Assembly (NCBI GenBank): GCA_949987565.1
Contig: OX465109.1
Span: forward strand, 16,149,226-16,213,225
Source of the DNA: Luidia sarsii
Taxonomy: Eukaryota > Echinodermata > Asteroidea > Paxillosida > Luidiidae
Reading direction: 5' to 3'
Length of the DNA: 64,000 nucleotides
The first letter of the stretch is position 1. Each line of letters opens with the position of its first letter. Below are positions 1 to 12,600 of the stretch, in pieces. Made by a program: the position numbers and the translations under genes. The notes beneath the pieces were generated by a model that made no database searches, was not told where the DNA came from, and worked only from the letters and a program-made list of their open reading frames with translations.

Positions 1-365
1 ACCCGGGGCTCGTTAACCCTCGTTAACGACCAGGGTTAAGGATGGAAATCTTGGGGGTTAACAGCTGAAATGCGCGGAATCTTCCTTTAGGCCTCTTTTC
101 AAAAAGATAATCGGTCACGTGCCGGTTGAATTCATCCGATCGATACATTTTCCCCCGATAGAAAGCCGTTTGTTCTGGACTCATGGGGTGAGAAATACAC
201 GATGGCTATCCAGTGGAAACGACATCGGACGGGTCAAATCATCCGATACCCAACCGATGATCTTTTTGACAAGAGGCCTTAGCAAAACTCCGGTTTGATG
301 CGACAGGTGGGAACAGAACACAGGGTTAACGAACCCCGGGGTAAGAAATGCTTGACCCGGGGCAG
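1..365. mobile_element. MITE-like inverted repeat in RBM33 intron
   Basis: AGGCCTCTTTTCAAAAAGAT at 89 and its near-perfect reverse complement ending at 279 (19/20) bound a 191-bp non-coding element. It is set in a second layer of CCCGGGG/GTTAACG inverted sequence at 1–60 and 320–360. Confidence 0.6.
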
Positions 366-487
366 CAAATCTCAGGGTTAAGCAGTGTGTAGTGGGAAAG
401 GGATAAGAGTGTGCATGCGATGTCTTTGACCTTTGTATATGGTGTACCCTACCTTTAATATGAGTGTGTGCATGTGATGGATTGTAG

Positions 488-686
488 GCATCCAGCCAAC
501 CCACCAAGGAGGAGGATGAGGAGGGATCAGATCCCAGGGAGCACCTCCTGTCCAGTGAGGACGAGGACGAGGAGGAAGAAGAGGACGACGATGACAACAC
601 CAGAGCACGGTTCAAGTCCGAGAGGCAGACCGCCACTGCCAAGGTCAGCGCTGCATCCAAACGGAAGGACATCCCTGAGACACTAG
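488..686 (+). CDS. RBM33: RBM33 exon a (acidic segment)
   Basis: Acceptor TAG at 485–487, donor GTGAGA at 687; phase 0 in, 1 out. It encodes an S/E/D-rich stretch with a run of about 13 acidic residues, then RFKSERQ and KRKDIPETL, which match the RFKTER…RNIPETL block of vertebrate RBM33. This is the first exon visible; upstream exons lie to the left of the window. Confidence 0.88.
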
Positions 687-3600
687 GTGAGACACTCCCT
701 ACTTCCTCCCTCCCTCCCTCCCCCCTCCTTCCCTCCTTCCCTCCTTCCCTCCTTCCCTCCTGCCCTCCTTCCCTCCTTCCCTCCTTCCCTCCTTCCCTCC
801 TTCCCTCCTTCCCTCCTCCCCTCTCTCCCCTTCCCTCCTTCCCTCCTTCCCTCCTTCCCTCCTTCTAAATCTTCCTCCCCCTCCTTCCCTCCCTCCATCC
901 CCCTCCCTACCTCCCCCTCCTTCCCTCCTGCTTCCCTCCTTCCCTCCTTCCCTCCTTCCCTCCTTCCCTCCTTCCCTCCTTCCCTCTCTCCCCTTCCCTC
1001 CTTCCCTCCTTCCCTCCTTCCCTCCTTCTAAATCTTCCTCCCCCTCCTTCCCTCCCTCCATCCCCCTCCCTACCTCCCCCTCCTTCCCTCCTGCTTCCCT
1101 CCTTCCCTTTTTCCCTCCCCCTCTCCCCCTCCCCCTCCCTCCCTCCCTCCCTCCCTCCCCCTCCTTCCCCCCTTCCCTCCTTCCCTCCCTCTATCCTTCC
1201 CTCCCCTCCCTACCTGCCCTCCCTCCCTCCCTCCCCTCCTTCCCTTCCCTCCCTCCCCCTCCTTCCCTTCCTTCCTCCCCTTCCTCCCTCCCTCCCTTCT
1301 TCCCCAGTTCAGACTGTTATTTGCAAGAGTGACAACTGTCACAAAGAAAACTTTACCTGGACTGGGATTTGAACCCAAAACCTGTATGCATAACCTGGTT
1401 ATGCATACCAGCGCTCTTACCATCATGAATTCAATGAAGTTCTATATCACGTTATCCCCTTCTCTTTCCTTGCTTTCTTTCCCCCCCCCCCCCCAAACTG
1501 CAGAGATCACGGCCGAAATCCAGCAAACTGTGGACGAGTTTGCCCGGCAGAAGGAGGAGCAGAACCAGTGGCGGCGGAACCGTGGGCGCGGCGGGCGGGG
1601 CGGGCGCGGACACCGGGGCGGGCGTGGCAACCACCGCCACCACGCCCAGCAACCGCTGCTTCAGCTGCAGCAGCAGCAGCAGCACCCCATGCCCTTGATG
1701 CCCGGCCTGCGGATGGGGCGGCCCGGCTTCCCGGGCCCCGGCGGCCCCAGCGGCCCCGGCGGGGCACCCCTTATGGGCGGCTTCCACCCGCACGGGCCGG
1801 TGGTGCGCGGGCCGCCCGCGGGGCACTTCCGGGGGGGCAGGTTTGACTTTGAGCCCTACACGCCCAGCCAGGAGAGGCCCAGCCCCATCCCCTCTCTCAT
1901 CACGCAGGGCACTGAGAAGCCCAGCGCCGGCCAGCAACCATCGGTAAGTCTTGCCCGTTAAGCCTGGTACAAGCCAGTACAAACCAGTCCCTTTGTGCTT
2001 CAGTTCACAATGAACTGGACAGCCAAACTGGCACAAGCCAGTTCAAACCAGTCCCTTTGTGCTTCAGTTCACAATAAACTGGACAGCCAAACTGGCACAA
2101 TCCGGTTCAAACCAGTCCCTCCTTACTTCAGTTCACAATGAGCTTGACGGGCAAACTGGCACAAGCCAGATCAAACCAGTCCCTCCTTATTTCAGTTCAC
2201 AATGAACTTGACAGCCAAATTGGCACAAGCCAGATCAAACCAGTCCCTTTGTGTTTCAGTTCACAATAAACTGGACAGCCAAACTGGCACAATCCGGTTC
2301 AAACCAGTCCCTCCTTACTTCAGTTCACAATGAGCTTGACAGGCAAACTGGCACAAGCCAGATCAAACCAGTCCCTCCTTATTTCAGTTCACAATGAACT
2401 GGACAGCCAAACTGGCACAAGCCAGTTCAAACCAGTCCCTCCTTACTACGGCTGACAATGAACTGGACAGCCAAACTGGCACAAGCCAGTTCAAACCAGT
2501 CCCTCCTTACTACGGCTCACAATGAACTGGACAGCCAAACTGGCACAAGCCAGTTCAAACCAGTCCCTCCTTGCTACGGTTCACAATGAACTGGACAGCC
2601 AAACTGGTACAATCCGGTTCAAACCAGTGCCCACTGGCTGAACTGCAAGAGAGAGAACCCCCTTCATTGTCCATATCCCATGCACTGCAGGGTGTCCTCT
2701 CGTCTACATCCCATCCTCTGCAGGAATCCGCCAATCAGGCACCAGCGTCGCAGCATGGCGGTCAGTCTGGCGCCCCGGCCGTCTCCCAGGCCACAGCACC
2801 CAAGAGCAAGACAATCCACATCAACCCGCACTTCAAGGGGCAGGTACAAGTCCCACCCCAGCCAGGTAAGGCCGCCACTAAGTGTGAAACCCGCTCTGGC
2901 AAAGCCCGACACTTGGGGGGTCAAACTCGAAATTGAGATGTTGCTATCATTGGAAAGTGTGTGGAATAAGCTTTCAATAGATCTTTGTTTGAAGGAAATT
3001 AGATGAAATCTGACAACGGTACATTAAATCTAAAATTTAGTGGGCCTGACGTTTCGATCCTGCTAGGATCGAAACGTCAGGCCCACTAAATTTTAGATTT
3101 ACTTTTTGGTAATTTTAGTCAGTAAGCAGTTTGCAACATTTTTGTATATCACCAACGGTACATTAAGTTTACAAACTGCAGCACACGGATGTTGAAATGG
3201 AGATATATCGGCCTTTAAAATGTACTAAGTTTTATAACCAGCCTAGTAACGCAATCCACCATTAAGATCTAGGCCCTGAAAACCCACAAGCCTGCCGATA
3301 TTCCTGGTCTTTCCGTTCCTCTGACATGGTCCGTGACCTTCTATTGCTTTTCAGTAGATTTTGCTGAGATTTTAAACTATGAATAGACTGCAAAAAGCGA
3401 GATGCTGATCGTTTCGTTACATGTTGAAAACGACCAAGCTTTGCACGCACGGGCAGCGTGGGAAGTAGTACACAGCCACAGACGATCCCTTGCGTCAAAT
3501 TTTGACCCTTTTTCGGCCGCTGGAGCACTATGGGAAATGCTGAGAAGCGTTGGGTTTTGCCGGAGCGGGTCAAAAGTAAAGAGGAGTGGAATACAAGTCA

Positions 3601-6600
3601 AAAGCAATTGACAACCCGTCGTAAGTTGGGATAGGCCGTACGGTTTCTGTGCATTGCTCATTGTCTTGCGATTGGTCGTAAGTTACGACGAGTTTGGTAA
3701 AAGAAAAAATTGACTGCAGGCTTGCGAAACGGTGGAATAACTACTAACTGGTACGGATAGCTAAACGTATGTGTATCCGTCCACGTGCGAAACCTCTCTA
3801 TCACATCTATGTCTAATTTGGGGGGTTTTTTTTGGTGGTGCGATAGGTGGAGCAACTTCGCAACCCTCTCTCGCCATCAGTTCGGCCAGCGCGCCCCAGT
3901 CCAAGTACCAGCCCCCGGTCTCGGGGCCCGACCGACGCCCGTACCCGCAGACAGACCCCCACTCCTACCCGCCCGGCTCGCAGCAGCAGCAACGGCAGGG
4001 GCCGCAGTTCCCGGGTCCGCCGGGGCGACCGCCTCCCCATGGCCAGGCTGCCCCCCGCCCCCAGTCCGCCCAGCCGCCGCCGTCGTCGCACCTCCAGAGC
4101 CGCCCCAACGCCCAGGGCCCGCTCCTGAGCAGGCCGCCCTCGTCTCAGTACGCGGTAAGTTCATTTGAACAAAAAAAATTTGGCAAACAAAAACTTTGAC
4201 CGGACCGGGGGACTTGAACCCCGAGACCTCAGGATTAACGTACCGGCGCTCTTAAAACATCTGGGCTGTCCAGCGACGTCCTCATCTTCGCTGTCCCAGA
4301 GCAGTGCATCTTCGTCTCTCTCTGTCAGGGATTGGCCCCTCGACTGCCAAGAAAACAAAAGAAATTTGAAAGAATTGGGCAAAGAAAACTTCGACTGGAC
4401 CGTGATTTGAACCCGAGACCTCTGGATTAATTAACGTACCATTACTCTTACCATCTGAGCTATCCAGCCCTTAGATGGCGGCCTTCCCTAATAGTCAACT
4501 AGTCTTTGCCGGGGTGGGGGCGCCAGTCAGAAGCAATTCAACCATTTGGTTAGTTGATTTGTGCATTCTGTGGGGATTCTGTGGACCCTAACCCTGCTGC
4601 ACTCAACAAGATGCAGCAGTGGGTGCATTCTGTGGGGATTCTGTGGGCCCTAACCCTGCTGCACTCAACAAGATGCAGCAGTGGGTGCATTCTGTGGACC
4701 CTAACCCTGCTGCACTCAACAAGATGCAGCAGTGGGTGCATTCTGTGGGGATTCTGTGGACCCTAACCCTGCTGCACTCAACAAGATACAGCAGTGGGTG
4801 CATTTTGTGGGGATTCTGTGGACCCTAACCCTGCTGCATTCAACAAGATGCAGCAGTGGGTGCATTCTGTGGACCCTAACCCTGTTGCACTCAACAAGAT
4901 GCAGCAGTGGGTGCATTCTGTGGGATTCTGTGAACCCTAACCCTGCTGCACTCAACAAGATGCAGCAGTGGGTGCATTCTGTGGACCCTAACCCTGCTGC
5001 ACTCAACAAGATGCAGCAGTGGGTGCATTCTGTGAGATTCTGTGAACCCTAACCCTGCTGCACTCAACAAGATGAAGTAGTGGGTGCATGCTGTGGGATT
5101 CTGTGAACCCTAACCCTGCTACACTCAACAAGATGCAGCAGTGGGTGCATTCTGTGGGATTCTGTGAACCCTAACCCTGCTACACTCAACAAGATGCAGC
5201 AGTGGGTGCATTCTGTGGACCCTAACCCTGCTGCACTCAACAAGATGCAGCAGTGGGTGCATTCTGTGGGATTCTGTGAACCCTAACCCTGCTGCACTCA
5301 ACAAGATGCAGCAGTGGGTACATATTCTGTAGGATTCTGTGAACCCTAACCCTGCTGCACTCAACAAAATGAAGCAGTGGGTGCATTCTGTGGGATTCTG
5401 TGAACCCTAACCCTGCTACACTCAACAAGATGCAGCAGTGGGTGCATTCTGTGGGATTCTGTGAACCCTAACCCTGCTACACTCAACAAGATGCAGCAGT
5501 GGGTGCATTCTGTGGACCCTAACCCTGCTGCACTCAACAAGATGCAGCAGTGGGTGCATTCTGTGGGATTCTGTGAACCCTAACCCTGCTACACTCAACA
5601 AGATGCAGCAGTGGGTGCATTCTGTGGGATTCTGTGAACCCTAACCCTGCTACACTCAACAAGATGCAGCAGTGGGTGCATTCTGTGGGATTCTGTGGAC
5701 CCTAACCCTGCTGCACTCAACAAGATGCAGCAGTGGATGCATTCTGTGGGGATTCTGTGGACCCTAACCCTGCCGCAATCAACAAGATGCAACAGTGGGT
5801 GCATTCTATGGGGATTCTGTGAACCCTAACCCTGCTACACTCAACAAGATGCAGCAGTGGGTGCATTCTGTGGGATTCTGTGGACCCTAACCCTGCTGCA
5901 CTCAACAAGATGCAGCAGTGGGTGCATTCTGTGGGGATTATGTGGACCCTAACCCTGCCGCAATCAACAAAATGCAACAGTGGGTGCATTCTATGGGGAT
6001 TCTGTGGACCCTAACCCTGCTGCACTCAACAAGATGCAGCAGTGGGTGCATTCTGTGGGGATTCTGTGAACCCTAACCCTGCCGCAATCAACAAGTTGCA
6101 GCAGTGGGTGCATTCTATGGGGATTCTGTGGACCCTAACCCTGCTGCACTCAACAAGATGCAGCAGTGGGTGCATTCTGTGGGGATTCTGTGGACCCTAA
6201 CCCTGCCGCAATCAACAAGTTGCAGCAGTGGCTGCATTCTGTGGGGATTCTGTGGACCCTAACCCTGCTGCACTCAACAAGATGCAGCAGTGGGTGCATT
6301 CTGTGGACCCTAACCCTGCTGCACTCAACAAGATGCAGCAGTGGGTGCATTCTGTGGGATTCTGTGAACCCTAACCCTGCTGCACTCAACAAGATGAAGT
6401 AGTGGGTGCATGCTGTGGGATTCTGTGAACCCTAACCCTGCTACACTCAACAAGATGCAGCAGTGGGTGCATTCTGTGGGATTCTGTGAACCCTAACCCT
6501 GCTACACTCAACAAGATGCAGCAGTGGGTGCATTCTGTGGACCCTAACCCTGCTGCACTCAACAAGATGCAGCAGTGGGTGCATTCTGTGGGATTCTGTG

Positions 6601-9600
6601 AACCCTAACCCTGCTGCACTCAACAAGATGCAGCAGTGGGTGCATATTCTGTAGGATTCTGTGAACCCTAACCCTGCTGCACTCAACAAAATGAAGCAGT
6701 GGGTGCATTCTGTGGGATTCTGTGAACCCTAACCCTGCTACACTCAACAAGATGCAGCAGTGGGTGCATTCTGTGGGATTCTGTGAACCCTAACCCTGCT
6801 ACACTCAACAAGATGCAGCAGTGGGTGCATTCTGTGGACCCTAACCCTGCTGTACTCAACAAGATGCAGCAGTGGGTGCATTCTGTGGGATTCTGTGAAC
6901 CCTAACCCTGCTACACTCAACAAGATGCAGCAGTGGGTGCATTCTGTGGGATTCTGTGAACCCTAACCCTGCTACACTCAACAAGATGCAGCAGTGGGTG
7001 CATTCTGTGGGATTCTGTGGACCCTAACCCTGCTGCACTCAACAAGATGCAGCAGTGGATGCATTCTGTGGGGATTCTGTGGACCCTAACCCTGCCGCAA
7101 TCAACAAGATGCAACAGTGGGTGCATTCTATGGGGATTCTGTGAACCCTAACCCTGCTACACTCAACAAGATGCAGCAGTGGGTGCATTCTGTGGGATTC
7201 TGTGGACCCTAACCCTGCTGCACTCAACAAGATGCAGCAGTGGGTGCATTCTGTGGGGATTCTGTGGACCCTAACCCTGCTGCACTCAACAAGATGCAGC
7301 AGTGGGTGCATTCTGTGGGGATTCTGTGGACCCTAACCCTGCCGCAATCAACAAAATGCAACAGTGGGTGCATTCTATGGGGATTCTGTGGACCCTAACC
7401 CTGCTGCACTCAACAAGATGCAGCAGTGGGTGCATTCTGTGGGGATTCTGTGGACCCTAACCCTGCTACACTCAACAAGATGCAGCAGTGGGTGCATTCT
7501 GTGGGGATTCTGTGGACCCTAACCCTGCCGCAATCAACAAGATGCAACAGTGGGTGCATTCTGTGGGGATTCTGTGGACCCTAACCCTGCTGCACTCAAC
7601 AAGATGCAGCAGTGGGTGCATTCTGAGGGATTCTGTGAACCCTAACCCTGCCGCAATCAACAAGTTGCAGCAGTGGGTGCATTCTATGGGGATTCTGTGG
7701 ACCCTAACCCTGCTGCACTCAACAAGATGCAGCAGTGGGTGCATTCTGTGGGGATTCTGTGGACCCTAACCCTGCCGCAATCAACAAGTTGCAGCAGTGG
7801 CTGCATTCTGTGGGGATTCTGTGGACCCTAACCCTGCTGCACTCAACAAGATACAGCAGTGGGTGCATTCTGAGGGATTCTGTGGACCCTAACCCTGCTG
7901 CACTCAACAAGATGCAGCAGTGGGTGCATTCTGTGGGATTCTGTGGACCCTAACCCTGCTGCACTCAACAAGATGCAGCAGTGGGTGCATTCTATGGGGA
8001 TTCTGTGGACCCTAAACCCTGCTGCATTCAACAAGATGCAGCAGTGGGTGCATTCTGTGGGGATTCTGTGGACCCTAAACCCTGCTGCACTCAACAAGAT
8101 GCAGCAGTGGGGGCATTCTGTGGGGATTCTGTGGACCCTAACACTGCTGCACTCAACAAGATGCAGCAGTGGGTGCATTCTGTGGGATTATGTGGACCCT
8201 AACCCTGCTGCACTCAACAAGATGCAGCAGTGGGTGCATTCTATGGGGATTCTGTGGACCCTAAACCATGCTGCACTCAACAAGATGCAGCAGTGGGTGC
8301 ATTCTGTGGGATTATGTGGACCCTAACCCTGCTGCACTCAACAAGATGCAGCAGTGGGTGCATTCTATGGGGATTCTGTGGACCCTAAACCCTGCTGCAT
8401 TCAATAAGATGCCGCAGTGGATGCTTTCCGTAGGGATCATTGAATTACAATGAGGTTTTGCCCTCCTAGACGTGATGCTCAGTGCTTTGCACTCAGTGCT
8501 TATCACGTCGAGCAGGGCAAAACCTCATCGAATTACATTCTTGATGCAAACATCATGTTATATCTATGATCATTGAATAGCATCAATGAATTTCTTCCCT
8601 GCGTGCATCCATAGGAGCACCAGCAGCAGCAGCAGCAGCATTTCAGACCGCAGCAGTCGGAGCCCTGGACCCACCCTAGTGGCCAGCACTCGGACAGGAG
8701 CGGCTGGTCCCACTCACGGAGGCCCGACCCAGTCTCAGTCACCTGGAGCCATCCGCCCAGTGAGTACCGTCAGTAACTCCTCACTTCCTGTGCCCGGCAC
8801 AAGTGGATCCGTTAAAAAAAAAGAGAGCAACCATCAACCAGATATTAGGGCCGTTCCCACTACGAACATAATCGCGATTTGAATCGCGATTCAAAAACCA
8901 GGTTTTTTTTTTCATGTGTCCACACATGCCGAAAAAAAGACGATGTGGTTAGCAGTTGTGGTCAAATGGTGGGTGTGTCCTTGAGGGTGGCCCAGGCAGG
9001 GAGACATATAAACAAGCACGGCACTTCCTGTCAATCAGAGCGCGTGCGGTGCATTGTAGGATCAGAAAAAACAAAAAATGGTGCAATTCAGTTGAGGGTT
9101 CCCACACACACCTAAGTCTCACTCTTAGTGGAGTCCAAATCGCGATTCAAATCCCACTAATGTCCACACACGCAAAAAAGTGGAGTTTGAATCGCGATCC
9201 AAATAATCGCGTTTATAATAATCGCGCTATTATCTCAAAATTGTATGGCCCACTGCCTGATGTTTCGATCCTAGTGGGACCTTTCTCAAAGGCAGAATGA
9301 CAAAACAGATACAAGAAGGAAGGGGGAAGAGAGTGAATATGACATGGACGAGAAACAAAGGACAAAGAGGAAAGCTGGAAGGGTGAGATCAAAGAGAAGG
9401 GCAGTGAGTAGGGTAGGGATATGTAACATTAAAACGGATAAATAGAATGGTCCTGCTAGGATCAAAACGTCGGGTGCTGCTATTTTTTTTTGATTTTTGA
9501 AGATTGTTGGGTTTTTTTCTTCTCGACTGACAGGACCGGACTTCCAAGGCCAGCCTCGACACCAGCCAGGCCCAGGCCACTACAACGGCCCCCAGACCCC

Positions 9601-12600
9601 CCATGAGCACTTCCCCCGTCCCCAGCACCCTTACCAGGGCCCACGGCCTGGCCAGCCCAGACCCATGCAGGTGAGAGAGAGAGAGGTCCCCACAGGTCCC
9701 CGTCCCACGCCCCTTCCCCTCTTCCCCCGCTCCCTGTCCTAGTCTGTCCCGGTAGCTGAGATATCCCACAGGTCCCCGTCCCACGTCCCTTCCCCTCTTC
9801 CCCCGCTCCCTGTCCTAGTCTGTCCCGTTAGCTGAGATATCCCACAGGTCCCCGTCCCCCGTCCCTTCCCCTCTTCCCCCGCTCCCTGCCCTAGTCTGTC
9901 CCGTTAGCTGAGATATCCTACAGGTCCCCGTCCCCCGTCCCTTCCCCTCTTCCCCCGCTCCCTGTCCTAGTCTGTCCCGGTAGCTGAGATATCCCACAGG
10001 TCCCCGTCCCCCGTCCCTTCCCCTCTTCCCCCGTCCCTTCCCCTCTTCCCCCGCCCCTTCCCCTCTTCCCCCGCTCCCTGTCCTAGTCTGTCCCGTTAGC
10101 TGAGATATCCCACAGGTCCCCGTCCCCCGTCCCTTCCCCTCTTCCCCCGCTCCCTGTCCTAGTCTGTCCCGGTAGCTGAGATATCCCACAGGTCCCCGTC
10201 CCCCGTCCCTTCCCCTCTTCCCCCGCTCCCTGTCCTAGTCTGTCCCGGTAGCTGAGATATCCTACAGGTTCCCGTCCCACGTCCCTTCCCCTCTTCCCCT
10301 GCTCCCTGTCCTAGTCTGTCCCGTAAGCTGAGATACTACTGATCAGAGGAAACCTCTGGCTTACTGTAAAGCCGCATCCACACTGGACTTAAAATGGGTA
10401 AACTAACCGAGCAAATGGGTAAATTGACCATTTTAAGTCCAGTGCGGACAGCCCAGGAAGTTTTCCTCCCAGGTAACTTACCCGACTCCAGTGGGTAGTT
10501 TAACCGACCAACTTCTGCCCGGTTAAATTGACCAGGTCAGTTTAACCGAGTCGATAAGTCCAACAACGTCTCGGTAAACGACTCGGTAAAAAATCTGGCG
10601 CCCCGCACGTTACGTTACTGTATGCAAGACTCGTGCGGGCGCAGGGTAACAATGTGTTTTTGTACCTACAGTACATGCACATGTACACGTGTCGGTTAGT
10701 TTTACCGATCGTCTCGGTTAGTTTACCCGAGTCGAAAAGTCCAAGTGCGGACGCCGGGAAGATTTACCCATTGGAATGTTACCCACGGGCTCGGTAAAAA
10801 AATAAGTCCAGTGCGGACACGGCTTAAGACTCACTGACATTTTGGGGTGGGGGTAGGGAAACTCCTGTCTCACCGTGTACACTCTGAAATAGGGGTTTAC
10901 TGGGTTGGGTTTTATTTCCACCTGCCATCCCCACTGTCCTGTGCAGTGGCATTACATCTATGGGACTGGACATGGATTTTATAACCCAAACCACCTCTAG
11001 CCCATTAGTCTCCAACATGATGTGTGGTGGACTTTTCTTTTTTGGGGGCGTGGGGGGCGGTCTGCTACCAAACATTAGCAAACAACCGCTGTCGGCCAAT
11101 CCCTTTGCAAATCACGTACCGTGTCGATCCAAACCCGACAGCTGTACAGGTTGAGCACTGATTGAAAAATTGGCAAAGGAAAAACAAAATTTGACCGTAC
11201 CGGGATTTGAACCCGAGATCTATGGATGTCAATCCAGTGCTCTTCCCATCTGAGCCATCCAGCCCTTAGAATGTCGACCTTCCCTGGTAGTCAGTTACAT
11301 GTACTCTTTGCTGGGGATGGGGTTTAGCACCGTTTAGCCCGCACCAGTCCTGGTTGAGGTTTGGCAGGTCCACTGACAGTGGCTACCAAACACGTGAGAA
11401 GCCGCGGAGGCACGTTGGGTTCAGTCACAGACATGAATAACCGATAGACCGACAGCCATACACAACGTCAGGATACAAACGTCAGGATACTGTAATGGTG
11501 ACGGCGCCCGACTATATGTGAAACCATGGGCGGAAGTGGATGAACAATGTGCACAAACACATGGAGAAATCCCGGGATGTTGGATTCAAACTGGATTTCT
11601 GGGATGAAACCATGCTGATTGAGATCAAAAGCCCTTTTTTCAGAGATGACTACATACTCCATTACAGATGTGTATTTAAATAAGAATTAAGGCTTTGCAT
11701 GGTGGGTGAATCAATATAGGAAGGTTTGCGGTGACACCATGTATCAGGTCTCTTAAAGGAAGAGGTGTGGTTCTGTAAAGAACCTGAGTGGTAACTCGAC
11801 GTTTCGACCAGTATGCTCATCTCCTGATGACAGCCAGAGCATACTGGTCGAAACGTCGAGTTACCCTCAGGTTCTTTTCAGAACCAAACCTCTTCCTTTA
11901 AGAGACCTTATACATGGTGTCACCGCAAACCTTCCTATACATAGATGTGTATTTGCGTGTGTTATTAGAAATGATAGCGAATCACAATTTGGCGATCATT
12001 TTTCTCGTGGACGGTGGGCCAGTATGCGTTATCTTGCACTGAGTCTGTGTACGTACGTCCGTACCGTGTGACGTGACGAACAAGTTTGCCCATGGTTTTT
12101 CACGCGTCCTGAAATTACAGTCTAGTGCCCGCTGTTGTCCGTCTATAGGTTATTTATGTCTGCGGGTTCAGTAGTTGGGGGGAGGGGGGGGGTTATGGTT
12201 TTTATGTCAAAGTCTTGCTTCCCTTTTCGAGAGATCTCCGTTCATTGTGTTCTCTCTTTGGATTTGTTTTGTCTCATTCTGGGGATTTCTGTGATGACGT
12301 AGCCGCAGCAGCTGAGAGACCCAGCCCAGCATCACCAGAGAGAAGGCTGCAGGCCGCAGGAAGCCTCCTCAAACAGGTGAGGAGATGCTTCTGCCGCTCG
12401 GCGGAAGTAAAAAAATAATCCCCCTCTTTTGTAGCAGAAGTATTCCTAATTTCCTAACCCTAACCGGCATTGAAACCACAATTAACCACACATGGTTTTT
12501 CCTGTGGGAGGATAAGGGCCATACACCAGGACATACCACAGTGGGGTTTTTGTGGTGACCTGTGGTATGTGAGCCTGCACTCCCTGTGGGCACTGTGGTA

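Noticed and set aside
488..2865. CASC3/Barentsz (exon junction factor) as identity of the first gene
   Set aside because: Acidic plus RGG composition suggested it at first, but the HINPHFKG motif, the EEQKKLRE helix and the C-terminal RRM ending HMVDLAHISVSLDVE match RBM33.
4561..8430. True telomeric or subtelomeric repeat
   Set aside because: CCCTAA occurs only one and a half times per unit within an intron of a spliced gene with exons on both sides.
4550..8506. Many 60–130 codon frames on both strands; also considered as a CRISPR-like array
   Set aside because: They are phases of the 51–62 bp minisatellite. The units are contiguous, with no distinct spacers, and the genome is animal.
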